From Actinomycetaceae bacterium TAE3-ERU4 (GTDB taxonomy: Bacteria > Actinomycetota > Actinomycetes > Actinomycetales > Actinomycetaceae), in contig JAHUUJ010000003.1 of assembly GCA_019218365.1 (NCBI GenBank), positions 124,001-188,000 on the forward strand: a stretch of DNA of 64,000 bases, in the 5' to 3' direction. The notes beneath the pieces were generated by a model. That model had not been told where the DNA came from and ran no database searches. It was given only the letters and a program-made list of their open reading frames with translations. The first letter of the stretch is position 1. The number at the start of each line of letters is the position of its first letter. Of the stretch, positions 25,443 through 35,842 are shown piece by piece. The translations under genes and the position numbers were made by a program.

Positions 25443-27974
25443 CTACTGCTCCTGAGCCTTTAGGATACGAAGCAAATCATCGCGCCCCTCAGTAATTAAA
25501 CGAATTAGGGCTGCTGGAGCATCAGAATTGTCAGTTAGCCAAACATTAGCCTGTTCCACAACGGGATGAGATTCATTTTTACTTTCTGACACATCGAAGG
25601 CAGTGGGGAAAGCCCCACGAACGAATCTTGTTCCCATTCCGATAGAATTCTTTTCCCAGAAAGCACGAACTTCCCGGAAGAAGTTAGCACTATAGTTTTG
25701 CAAAACATTACGCTGCTCGACACGGTTTAGGCCTTCTAATTTAGCACTTAGAGCTTCATTACCAAGGTCTTTTTCGATAACCTGCCTCCAGATTTGTTCT
25801 TTTACCTTTATCTCTGGACGAGCAGCTAGGGCCGTCTCAAGGAAATCTTGGGCTTCACCGCTAGAATCAAAACTACCCAAATCACGAATTTCTGCTTCGC
25901 CGAGATAACCTGCGGCCGCAAGGGAAATAAGAATTTGCCATTTTAATCTGGGAGATTTAAGTTCCTCATTCTTAAACCACATACGAAGATTTTCTTCTAT
26001 CTGCTGGTCTTTATCCGCAGATGGAGCCAAAATTGCATAAGTCTTCATCCACGCACGAAGGCGCTCAGGAGAAATTCCTGATTTATGAATCTCTTTTTCC
26101 GCTACTTCGAGGAATGTAGCTAAAGGCGCAGGGCGTTTGGCATCACTGGTGAATATACGTAGGGCCATCTGGGCACGGTTCAGGCACGGCTCAGTAAGAA
26201 TATCCAATTCTTCATTAGGCATATGCAGACATACAGCACTCACGAAATCTTTGGCGGGTAATAACCCGTCATATACAGACATCCACAGACTCTGCCAGAT
26301 AACTGCTCGCGTGATTCCAGCCGGTACCTGTCCTACCTGCAAAAGAGCGGTACGTAGAGAATTATCATCCAATCGAATAACTGCGTAAGTCTCATCCTGC
26401 GCGTTCGGCACAATTAAGGTTGCATTAGCTTCTTCTTCGCTTAGATTGAGAGTTTCTTGAGAACTGGTCATTTCTATTTTACGCACTGATAGCGGTCCTA
26501 CCGATGCATCTTCACCATAGAACTCAAGAGTAAAAGTATGCGGTCGAATGACTTCTTCGCTACCGGCATTAGACTGTTCAAGGCTCAGAGTATGCCCCAT
26601 ACGAGTCACACTAATTATCGAAGGACCACAAGTCTTTAGCCAAGATTCAACCCAACACTCAAGTTTGCGCTCAGTCTGTTCTTCAAGCGCTGTGATTAAA
26701 TCGGAAAAATTGGTAGAGGAAAAAGCGTGAGAGGCAAAGTAACGCTGAGCGGCCCCAAAGAAGTTCTCCTCCCCCACGTGCAAAGCTAGCTGTTTCAAAA
26801 CAGCTGATCCCTTTGCATAGGTGATTCCATCAAAGTTCTGTTTTGCCGCATCTAAATCTGGAATATCGGCCATAATTGGATGCGTAGTAGAACGTAGGTC
26901 TTGTTCATAGGCCCAGGCTTTACGAGAAATAGCAAAAGAAGTCCAGGCTTCTTTATACTCAGTTGCGGCGGCCTGAGCGAAATACCCTTGGTTATCGGCA
27001 AAAGATTCTTTCAACCACAAATCTGCCCACCATGCTGGTGTCACAAGGTCCCCAAACCACATGTGACACATTTCGTGCAAAATAGTGTTACTACGGGTTA
27101 ATTTCTCTAAACGACTGGGACCTCCACGCACGATAAGTTTTTCGTTGAATGTCACGCACCCAGGGTTTTCCATTGCGCCGAGGTTATATTCGGGAACATA
27201 AATCTGGTCGTACTTTCCCCACGGGTAGTCATACCCATATTTTTGATGGAAAAAGTCAAATCCTTGCCTAGTAACCCGCTCAATATCATCTGTATCAAAA
27301 TGTTCTAGCAAAGTTTTCCGGCAATAAAAAGCAAGCGGAATTTCTAAAGTCCCATCGTTTTTCTTCCAGGTCCCACCCTCGACTTTCGCATAGGGGCCGG
27401 CCACTATAGCGGTAATGTAACTAGAGAGAAGCTCAGTTTGCGCAAACTTCCACACCGAAAATTCGGTACCTACTTTCTCGCAAGATGTTTCCGCACCATT
27501 AGAAAGAACTACCCAATCACTCGGAGCAGTAATAGAAAAATTCCAACGAGCCTTTAAATCAGGCTGGTCGAAGCAAGGATAAACTCTGTGCGCGTCGAAA
27601 GGTTCATACTGGGTATAAAGATAAACTTGAGAATCTTCCGGATCGGTGTACTTATGTAACCCTTCACCGGTACGCGAGTATTTAGAACGAGTATGAACTA
27701 TCACTTCATTCAAAGATACGGTGTCCAAACCTTCTAAAACTAAGCGTTCATTCGCAAACGAAATAGGGGTTTTTCTTCCATTAATCACTAAAGATTCAAC
27801 CTCTAATGCATCAAGGTCAAGATATGTAGAAGGTAACTTAGAAAAGAAAGTGATAGAAGTCTGAGCAGAAAAATTTGCACTATTTTTTGCTTCACTCAAA
27901 TCAAGGTGAATATCATATTTTTCTACTTCTATATTCAATGAACGTACTTGTGCTTCATCCCGTTTTAAAGTCAT
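25443..27974 (-). CDS. pepN: Aminopeptidase N (M1 family)
   Basis: Zinc aminopeptidase that removes N-terminal residues from peptides in the cytosol. It has 843 residues. The exopeptidase motif GAMEN (about 265-269) and zinc motif HEMCH (about 298-302) followed by the distant Glu in WLKESFAD are complete. The C-terminal ERAP1-like helical domain is present. The ATG at 27974 has no ribosome site; a TAACCT hexamer lies six bases upstream. Confidence 0.95.
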   Translation of the reverse strand: MTLKRDEAQVRSLNIEVEKYDIHLDLSEAKNSANFSAQTSITFFSKLPSTYLDLDALEVESLVINGRKTPISFANERLVLEGLDTVSLNEVIVHTRSKYSRTGEGLHKYTDPEDSQVYLYTQYEPFDAHRVYPCFDQPDLKARWNFSITAPSDWVVLSNGAETSCEKVGTEFSVWKFAQTELLSSYITAIVAGPYAKVEGGTWKKNDGTLEIPLAFYCRKTLLEHFDTDDIERVTRQGFDFFHQKYGYDYPWGKYDQIYVPEYNLGAMENPGCVTFNEKLIVRGGPSRLEKLTRSNTILHEMCHMWFGDLVTPAWWADLWLKESFADNQGYFAQAAATEYKEAWTSFAISRKAWAYEQDLRSTTHPIMADIPDLDAAKQNFDGITYAKGSAVLKQLALHVGEENFFGAAQRYFASHAFSSTNFSDLITALEEQTERKLECWVESWLKTCGPSIISVTRMGHTLSLEQSNAGSEEVIRPHTFTLEFYGEDASVGPLSVRKIEMTSSQETLNLSEEEANATLIVPNAQDETYAVIRLDDNSLRTALLQVGQVPAGITRAVIWQSLWMSVYDGLLPAKDFVSAVCLHMPNEELDILTEPCLNRAQMALRIFTSDAKRPAPLATFLEVAEKEIHKSGISPERLRAWMKTYAILAPSADKDQQIEENLRMWFKNEELKSPRLKWQILISLAAAGYLGEAEIRDLGSFDSSGEAQDFLETALAARPEIKVKEQIWRQVIEKDLGNEALSAKLEGLNRVEQRNVLQNYSANFFREVRAFWEKNSIGMGTRFVRGAFPTAFDVSESKNESHPVVEQANVWLTDNSDAPAALIRLITEGRDDLLRILKAQEQ

Positions 27975-27980
27975 GCTTAT

Positions 27981-27986
27981 AGGTTA
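27981..27986 (-). promoter_or_regulatory. Possible -10 element for leaderless pepN mRNA
   Basis: TAACCT on the minus strand lies six bases before the pepN ATG, and there is no Shine-Dalgarno. This fits a transcript that starts at or beside the ATG. No clear -35. Confidence 0.35.
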
Positions 27987-28048
27987 CCCGGCAGGGTGGT
28001 CTAATGAGCAATAAAACTTACGGTAAATGCAAAATGGCTTAAAACATC

Positions 28049-28085
28049 TTTGGGGCAGTAACCCAAATAGGATTACCGCCCCAAA
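28049..28085 (-). terminator. Terminator-like hairpin downstream of tRNA-Pro
   Basis: Arms 28049-28064 and 28070-28085 pair over 16 positions on the minus strand, two of them G-U. It lies between tRNA-Pro and pepN, so it probably ends the der/tRNA-Pro transcript. The T-run is weak. Confidence 0.6.
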
Positions 28086-28118
28086 AAATGAACTCGGCCA
28101 GAGTATTAACTCTGACAG

Positions 28119-28192
<74 letters not shown>

Positions 28193-28256
28193 TTAGCTTC
28201 TATCGAAGCAACTCGAAAAGTTTAACCGAAGAAGCTGAATATCGGCAAGTTGAATT

Positions 28257-29759
28257 TTAGCGACGTCGTTTTTCTCTCACTCGTACAGAAATTCGAATAG
28301 GAGTACCAACAAAGCCAAATTCTTCACGCAAACGACGCTCTATAAAACGGCGATAAGCCGGGTCAAGGAACCCAGTGGTAAAAATCACTATACGAGGAGG
28401 TTTAGAACTAACCTGAGTGGCAAACAAAATACGCGGTTGCTTTCCACCTCGTACCGGATGCGGTTTGGCTGCCACTAGCTCTCCCAGAAAACCATTTAGA
28501 CGCCCGGTAGAAACACGAGTTGCCCACCCCTCTAGGGCAGATTCCAAAGCCCGAGTAATTCGGTTAGTGTGCCACCCAGTTTTGGCTGTGACATTAATCC
28601 GTGGAGCCCACTGAAGCTGAACAAAACCACGCTCTTGCTCTGCCAAAAGCTGTTTTTGTCTATCCTCGTCTACAAGATCCCATTTGTTATTAACAATTAC
28701 CAGGGCACGACCGGCATCAATCACCTGCTGAATAATACGCATGTCCTGATCTGAAAGTTCTTCGCCTGCATCAAGCAACACCATTGCAACTTCAGCTTTT
28801 TCAAGTGCAGCTTGGGTACGAATTGAAGCATAGTAGTCAGCACCAATTGACTTATACATGCGGCGACGAATACCCGCGGTATCAACAAACCACCATTTAC
28901 GGCCCCCAAGCTCAATAAGCTCATCTACTGGATCACGGGTAGTTCCAGCAAGTTCATTAACAACCACGCGCTCAGAACCAGCAATAGAATTAAGTAAAGA
29001 AGACTTACCCACATTCGGACGCCCAAGAAGAGCCACCCGGTTAATACCATCTCGCGGAAGCTGCGGAGCTACAGCAGATACTTCTGGCAATACCTTCATC
29101 ACTTTGTCCAGAAGATCGCCCGATCCACGACCGTGAAGAGCGGAAATTGGGTAAGGCTCACCCAACCCCAAAGCCCATAGAGAAGCAGCTTCCGCTTCCA
29201 TCTGGGGAGAATCAACCTTATTAGCCGCCAAAATTACAGGTTTTTTGGACTGACGCAGCAAACGAACTACACGTTCATCACTAGAAGTGGGACCTACGGT
29301 TGCATCAACTACAAATAAAACTGCGTCAGCCGCACCAATCGCGGCTTCCGCCTGATCAGCTACCGAACGGTCTAGTCCCTTTACATCTACTTCCCAACCT
29401 CCAGTATCAACAAGAGTAAAGCGACGTCCAGCCCATTCGGCCGGATAAGAAACCCTGTCCCGCGTAACCCCCGGTTTATCCTGTACCACCGCTTCACGGC
29501 GCCCCAAAATACGGTTAACTAAGGTTGATTTCCCAACATTAGGACGCCCAATAACTGCCAAAACCGGCAGACCAAAATCAAAAGAATCTTCTTCTTGCTC
29601 ACCCTCGCCGGTAAGTAGCTGCAAGTCTTCTTCATCTAGGTCAAAATCTTTCAAGCCGGCCAGCAATGAAGCGGCACGTGCCTCTTCTTCTTCGGACGCT
29701 TCAACCGGACCCGAGCCAGGAATCAGCTCCTCGGTCTCATTAAAATATTTTTCCGCCAT
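28257..29759 (-). CDS. der: Ribosome-assembly GTPase Der (EngA)
   Basis: Two-GTPase-domain protein needed for 50S subunit assembly. It has 500 residues. Both P-loops are GRPNVGKS-type (about residues 71-78 and 248-255), with DTGGW and DTAGI switch motifs, NKVD and NNKWD base-specificity motifs, and a C-terminal KH-like domain. An acidic N-terminal extension of about 60 residues precedes the first domain. It is the end of the parA-scpA-scpB-rluB-cmk-der cluster, as in mycobacteria. Ribosome site AAGGAGAAG. Confidence 0.96.
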   Translation of the reverse strand: MAEKYFNETEELIPGSGPVEASEEEEARAASLLAGLKDFDLDEEDLQLLTGEGEQEEDSFDFGLPVLAVIGRPNVGKSTLVNRILGRREAVVQDKPGVTRDRVSYPAEWAGRRFTLVDTGGWEVDVKGLDRSVADQAEAAIGAADAVLFVVDATVGPTSSDERVVRLLRQSKKPVILAANKVDSPQMEAEAASLWALGLGEPYPISALHGRGSGDLLDKVMKVLPEVSAVAPQLPRDGINRVALLGRPNVGKSSLLNSIAGSERVVVNELAGTTRDPVDELIELGGRKWWFVDTAGIRRRMYKSIGADYYASIRTQAALEKAEVAMVLLDAGEELSDQDMRIIQQVIDAGRALVIVNNKWDLVDEDRQKQLLAEQERGFVQLQWAPRINVTAKTGWHTNRITRALESALEGWATRVSTGRLNGFLGELVAAKPHPVRGGKQPRILFATQVSSKPPRIVIFTTGFLDPAYRRFIERRLREEFGFVGTPIRISVRVREKRRR

Positions 29760-29786
29760 ATTTCTTCTCCTTAGTGACCTAAGATT

Positions 29787-30512
29787 CTAGCCCACCGGGG
29801 TGAACTTTCGCGCGATAATAGTAAGCACTGTATCTATCGCCTCATTAATTCCAATATCTGTAGTGTCTACCAACTCAACGCCCTCGGTAGGGGTTTCGAA
29901 ATTGGCTACAGTTAAATCATCTCTATCTCGACGCAGAACCTGGTCAGCCAGTTTGTCTTTCGTGATCTCTCCCCCAAGGTCCAAACCACGACGTCGCATT
30001 CTTACCTCCGGAGAGGCAGTAATTAAGATTCTCACAGGTGCATCTGGGGCTACCACAGTTGTTTGGTCTCGCCCTTCAGAAACGATTATTCGACCTTCCT
30101 TAACCGCATCCAAAAGTATTCTTCGCTGCTGCTTTACCATAGTCGCACGAATCTCAAGATTAGTAGCAACTTTGGAAACAACCTCCGATACTTCCGGTGT
30201 ACGTATGAGGTGCTGAACGTCTTTGCCATCTACAAAAACCGCACCAGAATCAGGATTGGTAGCTGGGTCAAAAACCATCTTAGAAACCGCTTGAGCACAG
30301 GCTTTACGGTTATCTAAATCAATTCCTAACTCCTGTAAACGAACGGTGGCTGCACGATACATTGCGCCTGTATCTAGGTAGAGCGCACCCAATGATTTTG
30401 CAGTTGCCCGCGCCACTGTAGACTTACCTGACCCGGCAGGTCCATCCATAACAACAAAAACTTCGTGCCCGTCCAGCAAAGCCCGTAAATCTTGCAGTTG
30501 TTTCTCTTCCAT
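29787..30512 (-). CDS. cmk: Cytidylate kinase
   Basis: Phosphorylates CMP/dCMP. It has 241 residues, with P-loop DGPAGSGKSTVA (about 23-34), LDTGAMYRA, and the lid region VSEGRDQTTVVAPDA with RMRRRGLD. It lies between rluB and der. The ATG has AAGGAAAC as ribosome site. The N-terminal 17 residues extend past E. coli Cmk, as usual for actinobacteria. Confidence 0.95.
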   Translation of the reverse strand: MEEKQLQDLRALLDGHEVFVVMDGPAGSGKSTVARATAKSLGALYLDTGAMYRAATVRLQELGIDLDNRKACAQAVSKMVFDPATNPDSGAVFVDGKDVQHLIRTPEVSEVVSKVATNLEIRATMVKQQRRILLDAVKEGRIIVSEGRDQTTVVAPDAPVRILITASPEVRMRRRGLDLGGEITKDKLADQVLRRDRDDLTVANFETPTEGVELVDTTDIGINEAIDTVLTIIARKFTPVG

Positions 30513-30526
30513 ACTGTTTCCTTGGT

Positions 30527-31279
30527 TTAAAGCTCAACCATTCGCATCAGTTGGGCAAGCTGTTCCCCATCTAAACGACGCACGGTCCCCGGACGCATAT
30601 GCCCTAGGTATAATGTTCCAAATCTAGTACGTACTAGAGAGTTAACCGGGTATCCAACGTGTTCCATCATTCGTCGAACGACGCGGTTCTTACCTGAGTG
30701 GAGCTGAACTTCAATTAAGGACTCGTCACCGTGAACACCTTTGAGGGTAAAACCATCGACGTGCACACGGCCGTCTTCCAAATCAATTCCTCCCATCAAG
30801 ATACGTCCGAGTCCACGCGGAACCTGTCCCGATACTCGAGCAAGATAGGTCTTAGGAACCTCCCACCGAGGATGCGCCAAACGGTTGGCAAGCTCACCGT
30901 TATTAGTCATCACCAATAGCCCCTCAGTGTCGGTATCGAGCCTTCCGACATGGAATAAACGCTCATCCCATTCTTGAACATAGTCCGCCAAACAGGGACG
31001 ACCTTCAGGATCGGACATGGTGGAAACTACTCCACGTGGTTTATTCAAAACCACAGTGACGTCATTATCATCGAGAAATACTCGACGTCCACGGACATGA
31101 ATAATAGAAGAAACTGGGTCTACACGAGTTCCTAGCTCAGTAACTCTGCTTCCGTTTACGGTTACTTTTCCCCTGGCAATTAATTCCTCACAGGCCCGAC
31201 GAGAACCCACACCGGCTTTCGCCAGTACTTTCTGTAGTCTTACCCCATTTTCAATATGTGGGTCGATATTCGAGCTCAT
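30527..31279 (-). CDS. rluB: 23S rRNA pseudouridine synthase (RsuA/RluB family)
   Basis: Modifies a uridine in rRNA to pseudouridine. It has 250 residues: an N-terminal S4 RNA-binding domain (VRLQKVLAKAGVGSRRACEE) and a catalytic domain with the Asp in GRLDTDTEGLLVMTNNG. The family and position after scpB suggest RluB. Its start overlaps the scpB stop by four bases. Confidence 0.93.
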   Translation of the reverse strand: MSSNIDPHIENGVRLQKVLAKAGVGSRRACEELIARGKVTVNGSRVTELGTRVDPVSSIIHVRGRRVFLDDNDVTVVLNKPRGVVSTMSDPEGRPCLADYVQEWDERLFHVGRLDTDTEGLLVMTNNGELANRLAHPRWEVPKTYLARVSGQVPRGLGRILMGGIDLEDGRVHVDGFTLKGVHGDESLIEVQLHSGKNRVVRRMMEHVGYPVNSLVRTRFGTLYLGHMRPGTVRRLDGEQLAQLMRMVEL

Positions 31280-31875
31280 TTATATTCCTCTATCTCTTCT
31301 ATTACTTCGGGGAGTGTTTCCACAGTTGGAAAATTGGGTGCCAACGGAGGTAAGTCTGCCAATGACCTTAACCCAAAGGCCTCTAAAAAGGCAATTGTAG
31401 TTCCATATTGACCTGCTTTTCCCGCTTCCCCCGGAATTTCTTCAATTAAATCTCGTAAAAGCAAATTACGAACTACAGAATCAACATTAACCCCGCGTAT
31501 CTGACTAATCTGAGCACGAGTAATAGGCTGGCGATAAGCAACTATCGCCAAAGTTTCCAAAGCCGCTTGGCTAAGACGCCCAGAACGTACGCCCTGTGTA
31601 AAGGAGCGGACAGCCTCAAACCATTCGGGCCGAGAATAGATACGCCAACATCCGTCAGTTTCACGAAGTTCAAATCCTCTTGCGCGGCCCGCTGTTTTAC
31701 CGTCATATTCTTCACGTAATATTTCCAAAGCCCGCACTACCGCAGGAAGTTCAATACCTGTAGTCGTACTAATTTCTTGTGGGCTAACCGGCCCTTGGGC
31801 AACCATAAGGATTGCCTCTATCATCTGTAATAGCTGCGGTGGGACCAAGATGTCCTGTTCATCAGAATGGCTCAT
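31276..31875 (-). CDS. scpB: Segregation and condensation protein ScpB
   Basis: Winged-helix partner of ScpA in the SMC condensin complex that organises the chromosome. It has 199 residues, with segments TLAIVAYRQPITRAQISQIR and GVNVDSVVRNLLLRDLI typical of ScpB. It overlaps scpA and rluB by four bases each, so the genes are coupled. Confidence 0.95.
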   Translation of the reverse strand: MSHSDEQDILVPPQLLQMIEAILMVAQGPVSPQEISTTTGIELPAVVRALEILREEYDGKTAGRARGFELRETDGCWRIYSRPEWFEAVRSFTQGVRSGRLSQAALETLAIVAYRQPITRAQISQIRGVNVDSVVRNLLLRDLIEEIPGEAGKAGQYGTTIAFLEAFGLRSLADLPPLAPNFPTVETLPEVIEEIEEYK

Positions 31876-32648
31876 GCGCTACCTTCATATTCTTCATGTA
31901 AATCAGCGTTAAAAGGTTTTCCGGTAACAGATATAACCATCTGCGCACCGGGCGTTTCTTGCTCCACATCAATAAGATTTTCTCTGTACAAATTAAGAAC
32001 TGCCAAAAACCTACATACCGTATGCCGTAAAGAAGGCGAATCGGCAATAAAATCACTAAAAGTAAGAGATCCATGAGTAAGCCGCTCATATAACAAAGTA
32101 GCCTGCGAAAAAACTGAAACAGAAGAAACATGGACATGTCCCACTTCTACCTGTTCTGGCGGAGCTGTAAGTGAGCTCAAAGCCGCACCAAGTAATTCCG
32201 GCGAGATTTGTTTACGTAAAGGCGGCAAGGCCCTTACAATTTCATCTTCTAACGGAACTAGACGAGGGATTCTTGTACTTGCATTTTCCCAAGCTGCCTT
32301 TAGAGATTCACTTATTTTCTTGAATGCCCGATAGCGCAAAAGTCGCGCAAATAACCTATCCGCCGATTCCATTACAGCCAAGGTATCTTCATCAGATTCA
32401 TCGTAGGTTGGAAGAAGACGAGCAGCCTTCAAATCAAGCAAAGTAGCTGCGACCACCATAAATTCTGAAGTTTGAGAAAAATCCTTTACATGTGGCATAT
32501 AGCTTAAGAATTCTTCCGTTACCTGTGCCAAAGCCAGTTGAGTAACATCTAGTTTTCTACGGGCAATCAACGAAAGTAATAAATCGAACGGGCCCTCAAA
32601 ATTATCTAGATGTACCTCAAATTTAGTGGCGGTGGCAGGTTCGCTCAC
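31872..32648 (-). CDS. scpA: Segregation and condensation protein ScpA
   Basis: Kleisin subunit of bacterial condensin. It has 258 residues; the N-terminal FEGPFDLLLSLIARRKLDV segment binds SMC, and the C-terminal winged helix begins around residue 190 (TFSDFI). It overlaps parA and scpB by four bases each. The smc gene itself is not in this window. Confidence 0.95.
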   Translation of the reverse strand: MSEPATATKFEVHLDNFEGPFDLLLSLIARRKLDVTQLALAQVTEEFLSYMPHVKDFSQTSEFMVVAATLLDLKAARLLPTYDESDEDTLAVMESADRLFARLLRYRAFKKISESLKAAWENASTRIPRLVPLEDEIVRALPPLRKQISPELLGAALSSLTAPPEQVEVGHVHVSSVSVFSQATLLYERLTHGSLTFSDFIADSPSLRHTVCRFLAVLNLYRENLIDVEQETPGAQMVISVTGKPFNADLHEEYEGSA

Positions 32649-33493
32649 GCAACGTCGCCCCGGCTAATCATCTCCCGCGCTAATTGACGGTACGCTTTAG
32701 CTCCAGCATGGTTAGGCGCATAGGTAGTAATTGGTTCAGTAGCCACAGAAGCATCGGGGAACTTTACGGTACGACGAATCTGTGTTTCGTAAACAGTATC
32801 GCCAAAAGCTTCCTTCAAGCGTTCAAGAACCTCACGAGAATGTAATGTTCGTGTATCAACCATAGTTGCTAAGATGCCATCAATTTTTAGCTTTGGATTT
32901 AGCCTATCGCGCACCTTATCGATTGTCTCCACTAAAAGAGCCACTCCACGCAGGGCAAAAAACTCAGCTTCTAGGGGAATGACCACACCGTGAGCAGCAG
33001 TTAAAGCATTTACGGTAAGCAGTCCTAGAGATGGCTGACAATCAATGATAATCAGGTCATATTCATCCATTATCGGACGTAAGACCCTTGCCAGGGCCTG
33101 CTCGCGTGCCACCTCATTAACTAACTGAACCTCAGCGGCCGAAAGGTCGATGTTAGCGGGAACTACGTCAAGGCCGGGAACATCCGTTTTAACTATTACC
33201 TCTCGTACATCCAAACGTGGAGTCATCAAAAGGTTATAAATAGTAGTTTCCATCTCGTGAGCGTTGACCCCTAAACCGACGGAAGCAGCTCCTTGCGGAT
33301 CAAAATCAACTATGAGGACACGCCTACCATATTCAGCTAAAGCAGCAGCTAGGTTAATGGTTGAAGTGGTCTTTCCGACCCCTCCCTTTTGGTTACACAT
33401 AGCAACTACGCGTGCCGGCCCGTGGGAGTCAAGCTCAGCGGGCTCGGGGAAACGAGCCTCGTCTCCCATTTCTATCAAGCTGCCCTGTTTCAA
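32645..33493 (-). CDS. parA: ParA/Soj-family ATPase
   Basis: Deviant-Walker ATPase of the chromosome-partition family, 282 residues. The P-loop CNQKGGVGKTTS (about 32-43), DFDPQGAAS and IIDCQPSLGLL are intact. The start is a TTG at 33493 with AAGGGG five bases upstream. It leads the scpA-scpB operon, the arrangement of Rv1708 in mycobacteria. No parB or parS is seen here, so this is likely the second, scp-linked ParA rather than the origin-linked one. Confidence 0.92.
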   Translation of the reverse strand: MKQGSLIEMGDEARFPEPAELDSHGPARVVAMCNQKGGVGKTTSTINLAAALAEYGRRVLIVDFDPQGAASVGLGVNAHEMETTIYNLLMTPRLDVREVIVKTDVPGLDVVPANIDLSAAEVQLVNEVAREQALARVLRPIMDEYDLIIIDCQPSLGLLTVNALTAAHGVVIPLEAEFFALRGVALLVETIDKVRDRLNPKLKIDGILATMVDTRTLHSREVLERLKEAFGDTVYETQIRRTVKFPDASVATEPITTYAPNHAGAKAYRQLAREMISRGDVA

Positions 33494-33562
33494 CGCATCC
33501 CCTTAATGATCTTTTACTTTTTTACTATTCTATAGGCTCTCATCTGACCTTGTCACAAGTGC

Positions 33563-34900
33563 TCACGCATCTGGACTTGCCAAAACCCGAACCTGCATGT
33601 CTTCCTCAGGTGGAAGCCACGTGTCAATCTGTGCTACTGTCTGCTCCCCCGTTCGGATATCCTTCACTTGGTGTTCCTCACCAGGGAACCAAACAAATGG
33701 AATACCGCGACGATCAGCATATTTAATCTGTTTTCCAAATTTAGCTGCCTTATCTGCAGTTTCGGACGCAATCCCTCGTGCACGTAAGGCATTCGCTACA
33801 CGGTTTGACTCTCCCCTGGTTTCTTCTGAGTTAACAGCTACCAGAACTACGGTGGGAGTAGGACGAGTAGGAGCAAGCAGGCCTGTTGCAAGAATTCTGG
33901 AAATTACGCGAGAAACCCCAATTGATAGTCCAACTCCAGGATAGGTACGGGAACCGGAAGTAATTAAATTATCGTAGCGTCCCCCCGAGCAGATAGATCC
34001 TAAATCTTCATGTCCCTTAATGAAAGATTCATAAACTGATCCGGTGTAATAATCCAAACCGCGGGCAATCTTCAAATCACCAATAACCATTCCCGGACTA
34101 CGTTCTTCTGCTTCAGCCAAAAGATTAAGGAGTTCTTTCAGACCTTCATCTAGCAAAGGATTAGAGATTTTTAGTTCCCCAACTGCCCGGCTAATCGTTT
34201 CTGCGTCCCCGTTAATTTTTGCCATTTGTAAAAGCGTGTCAGCACCCTGGGTAATACCGCAATCATGTAGTTCTTCGAGAACTTTTTCCTCGCCAATCTT
34301 GTCAATTTTATCAAGGATTCGTAACGCATCATCAATATTTGAGATACCTACTCCCTCGCATACTCCCTGCACGATTTTGCGGTTATTAACTCGAATCTCA
34401 AACGGCGGCAGCCCCAGCTGAGATAGAGCTTGTCCCATTACCAAAGGAAGTTCTACCTCATGGTGAAACGCCAGTTCTCCCTGGCCAACGACATCTATAT
34501 CAGCCTGAATAAACTCACGAAATCGCCCATCTTGTGGACGTTCTCCACGCCATACTTTTTGAATTTGGTAGCGCTTAAAGGGAAATACTAGGTGCCCCGC
34601 ATTTTCAGATACAAAACGCGCGAAAGGTACCGTTAAATCGAAGTGAAGTCCTAGGCGTTTAGGGTTCAGCCCAGTCTCATCTTCGCCTTCTCCTTGCAAA
34701 CGAGAAAGAAGGTAAATTTCCTTAGAAGTTTCACCTTTACGCAAAAGCTCAGAAAGCGGCTCAACAGCTCGTGTTTCCAGGGGAAGAAAACCGTTTAATT
34801 CAAAAGTTTTACGTAGCGTATCAAGCACAAAGTTTTCCACTAACTTCGCGGGTGGAAGCAACTCGGGGAAACCGGAGATAGAAGTAAAATTTTTAGCCAT
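33563..34900 (-). CDS. hisS: Histidyl-tRNA synthetase
   Basis: Class II synthetase charging tRNA-His. It has 445 residues. Motif 2 (KVWRGERPQDGRFREFIQ), histidine-binding GLDYYTG and GGRYD, and motif 3 (GVGLSIGVSRVISRI) are visible; the C-terminal anticodon-binding domain begins near residue 345. It starts three bases after the metallo-hydrolase gene and probably shares its transcript. Confidence 0.96.
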   Translation of the reverse strand: MAKNFTSISGFPELLPPAKLVENFVLDTLRKTFELNGFLPLETRAVEPLSELLRKGETSKEIYLLSRLQGEGEDETGLNPKRLGLHFDLTVPFARFVSENAGHLVFPFKRYQIQKVWRGERPQDGRFREFIQADIDVVGQGELAFHHEVELPLVMGQALSQLGLPPFEIRVNNRKIVQGVCEGVGISNIDDALRILDKIDKIGEEKVLEELHDCGITQGADTLLQMAKINGDAETISRAVGELKISNPLLDEGLKELLNLLAEAEERSPGMVIGDLKIARGLDYYTGSVYESFIKGHEDLGSICSGGRYDNLITSGSRTYPGVGLSIGVSRVISRILATGLLAPTRPTPTVVLVAVNSEETRGESNRVANALRARGIASETADKAAKFGKQIKYADRRGIPFVWFPGEEHQVKDIRTGEQTVAQIDTWLPPEEDMQVRVLASPDA

Positions 34901-34902
34901 TA

Positions 34903-35637
34903 TTAACCAATCTTTCGTGCCTGACGTAAGTGCAGATTTTCTTTTAATTCACGTTCATGGGTGGTAACCGGACCATGCCCCGGTAATAGTACACAATCTG
35001 GGGGAAAAGAATTAGCGAAAGAACGTAGGGAATGACGCATCTGTTTTTCGTTTCCTCCCGGTAAATCTGAACGGCCAACCGAATTGGAAAAAATTAAATC
35101 CCCCGTAAATACCAAGGTGTCATTTTCTTTCAAGTTGCGGCCGAAAGTTGGATCTGCGGAAAACACTGAAATATTATCGGTGATTCCTCCGCCGAGCATG
35201 ATCACAACAAGCCCTTCTGTATGTCCCGGTAGATTCATTCCACGCAGTACGATTCCCGGCGCAAAACTCATTCCGGTAGTAAAAAAATCAGGAGCGAAAT
35301 TACGCACCTGCGGCGGTGGAGTCCAAGGTAGATAAGGTTCTAACGCCGGCCCGAGGGGCAAGCGCCGACCAGCGGTAGTATTAACTGGATCAGAAAGACG
35401 ATATTCATCAGGGTGAGCAATAAATAGAGGTGCCGCAAACTTTCCCGCGTCCCAAAGATGATCAGCATGACCATGAGTAATTAAAACCGCAGTTAATTCT
35501 GCTCCTAGTTCTTCTAAAAGTTCCGTAACTGGCTCATAGCTACCCGCGCCGGGATCAATAACTACGGCCTTCCCTTCGTGTGATAGCACAAAACAATTCG
35601 CTGAAAAAAGCGGAGCCACAATCCTGTCAATACGCAT
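34903..35637 (-). CDS. Metallo-beta-lactamase-fold hydrolase (glyoxalase II-like)
   Basis: 244-residue hydrolase with the metal-site motif THGHADH (about 54-60), a second His in PGHTEG, a metal Asp in FTGDLIF, and a last His in LPGHGPVTT. These are the glyoxalase II-type ligands. Genes of this kind precede hisS in many actinobacteria; the substrate is not known. The ATG at 35637 has no ribosome site but TAGAAT (35644-35649) lies six bases upstream. Confidence 0.9.
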   Translation of the reverse strand: MRIDRIVAPLFSANCFVLSHEGKAVVIDPGAGSYEPVTELLEELGAELTAVLITHGHADHLWDAGKFAAPLFIAHPDEYRLSDPVNTTAGRRLPLGPALEPYLPWTPPPQVRNFAPDFFTTGMSFAPGIVLRGMNLPGHTEGLVVIMLGGGITDNISVFSADPTFGRNLKENDTLVFTGDLIFSNSVGRSDLPGGNEKQMRHSLRSFANSFPPDCVLLPGHGPVTTHERELKENLHLRQARKIG

Positions 35638-35643
35638 AGCTCT

Positions 35644-35649
35644 ATTCTA
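35644..35649 (-). promoter_or_regulatory. Possible -10 element for leaderless hydrolase-hisS mRNA
   Basis: TAGAAT on the minus strand, six bases before the ATG of the metallo-hydrolase gene, with no ribosome site between. No convincing -35. Confidence 0.35.
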
Positions 35650-35842
35650 CAATCCATTTAGCAAAACGTATCCGTCGATCACGAATAGGGAACATTTTTA
35701 TTTTCCCCTTCCTTCCAATTGCCCTTTCATTCCAGCTAAAGATAGAATGTTAAAAGCAACACAGTGTCGTTTTTCGCCGTGTTTAATAAACAGTGAACGG
35801 TTGTGGTGAAAGCCTAAACCCCGTCTCAAGTAAAGGAAGATC

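Noticed and set aside
29800-30216. Plus-strand open frame of 138 codons opposite cmk.
   Set aside because: Antisense shadow of cmk with no independent start signal or family resemblance.
33412-33726. Plus-strand open frame spanning the parA-hisS gap.
   Set aside because: It lies antisense to the ends of two conserved genes and encodes no recognisable protein.
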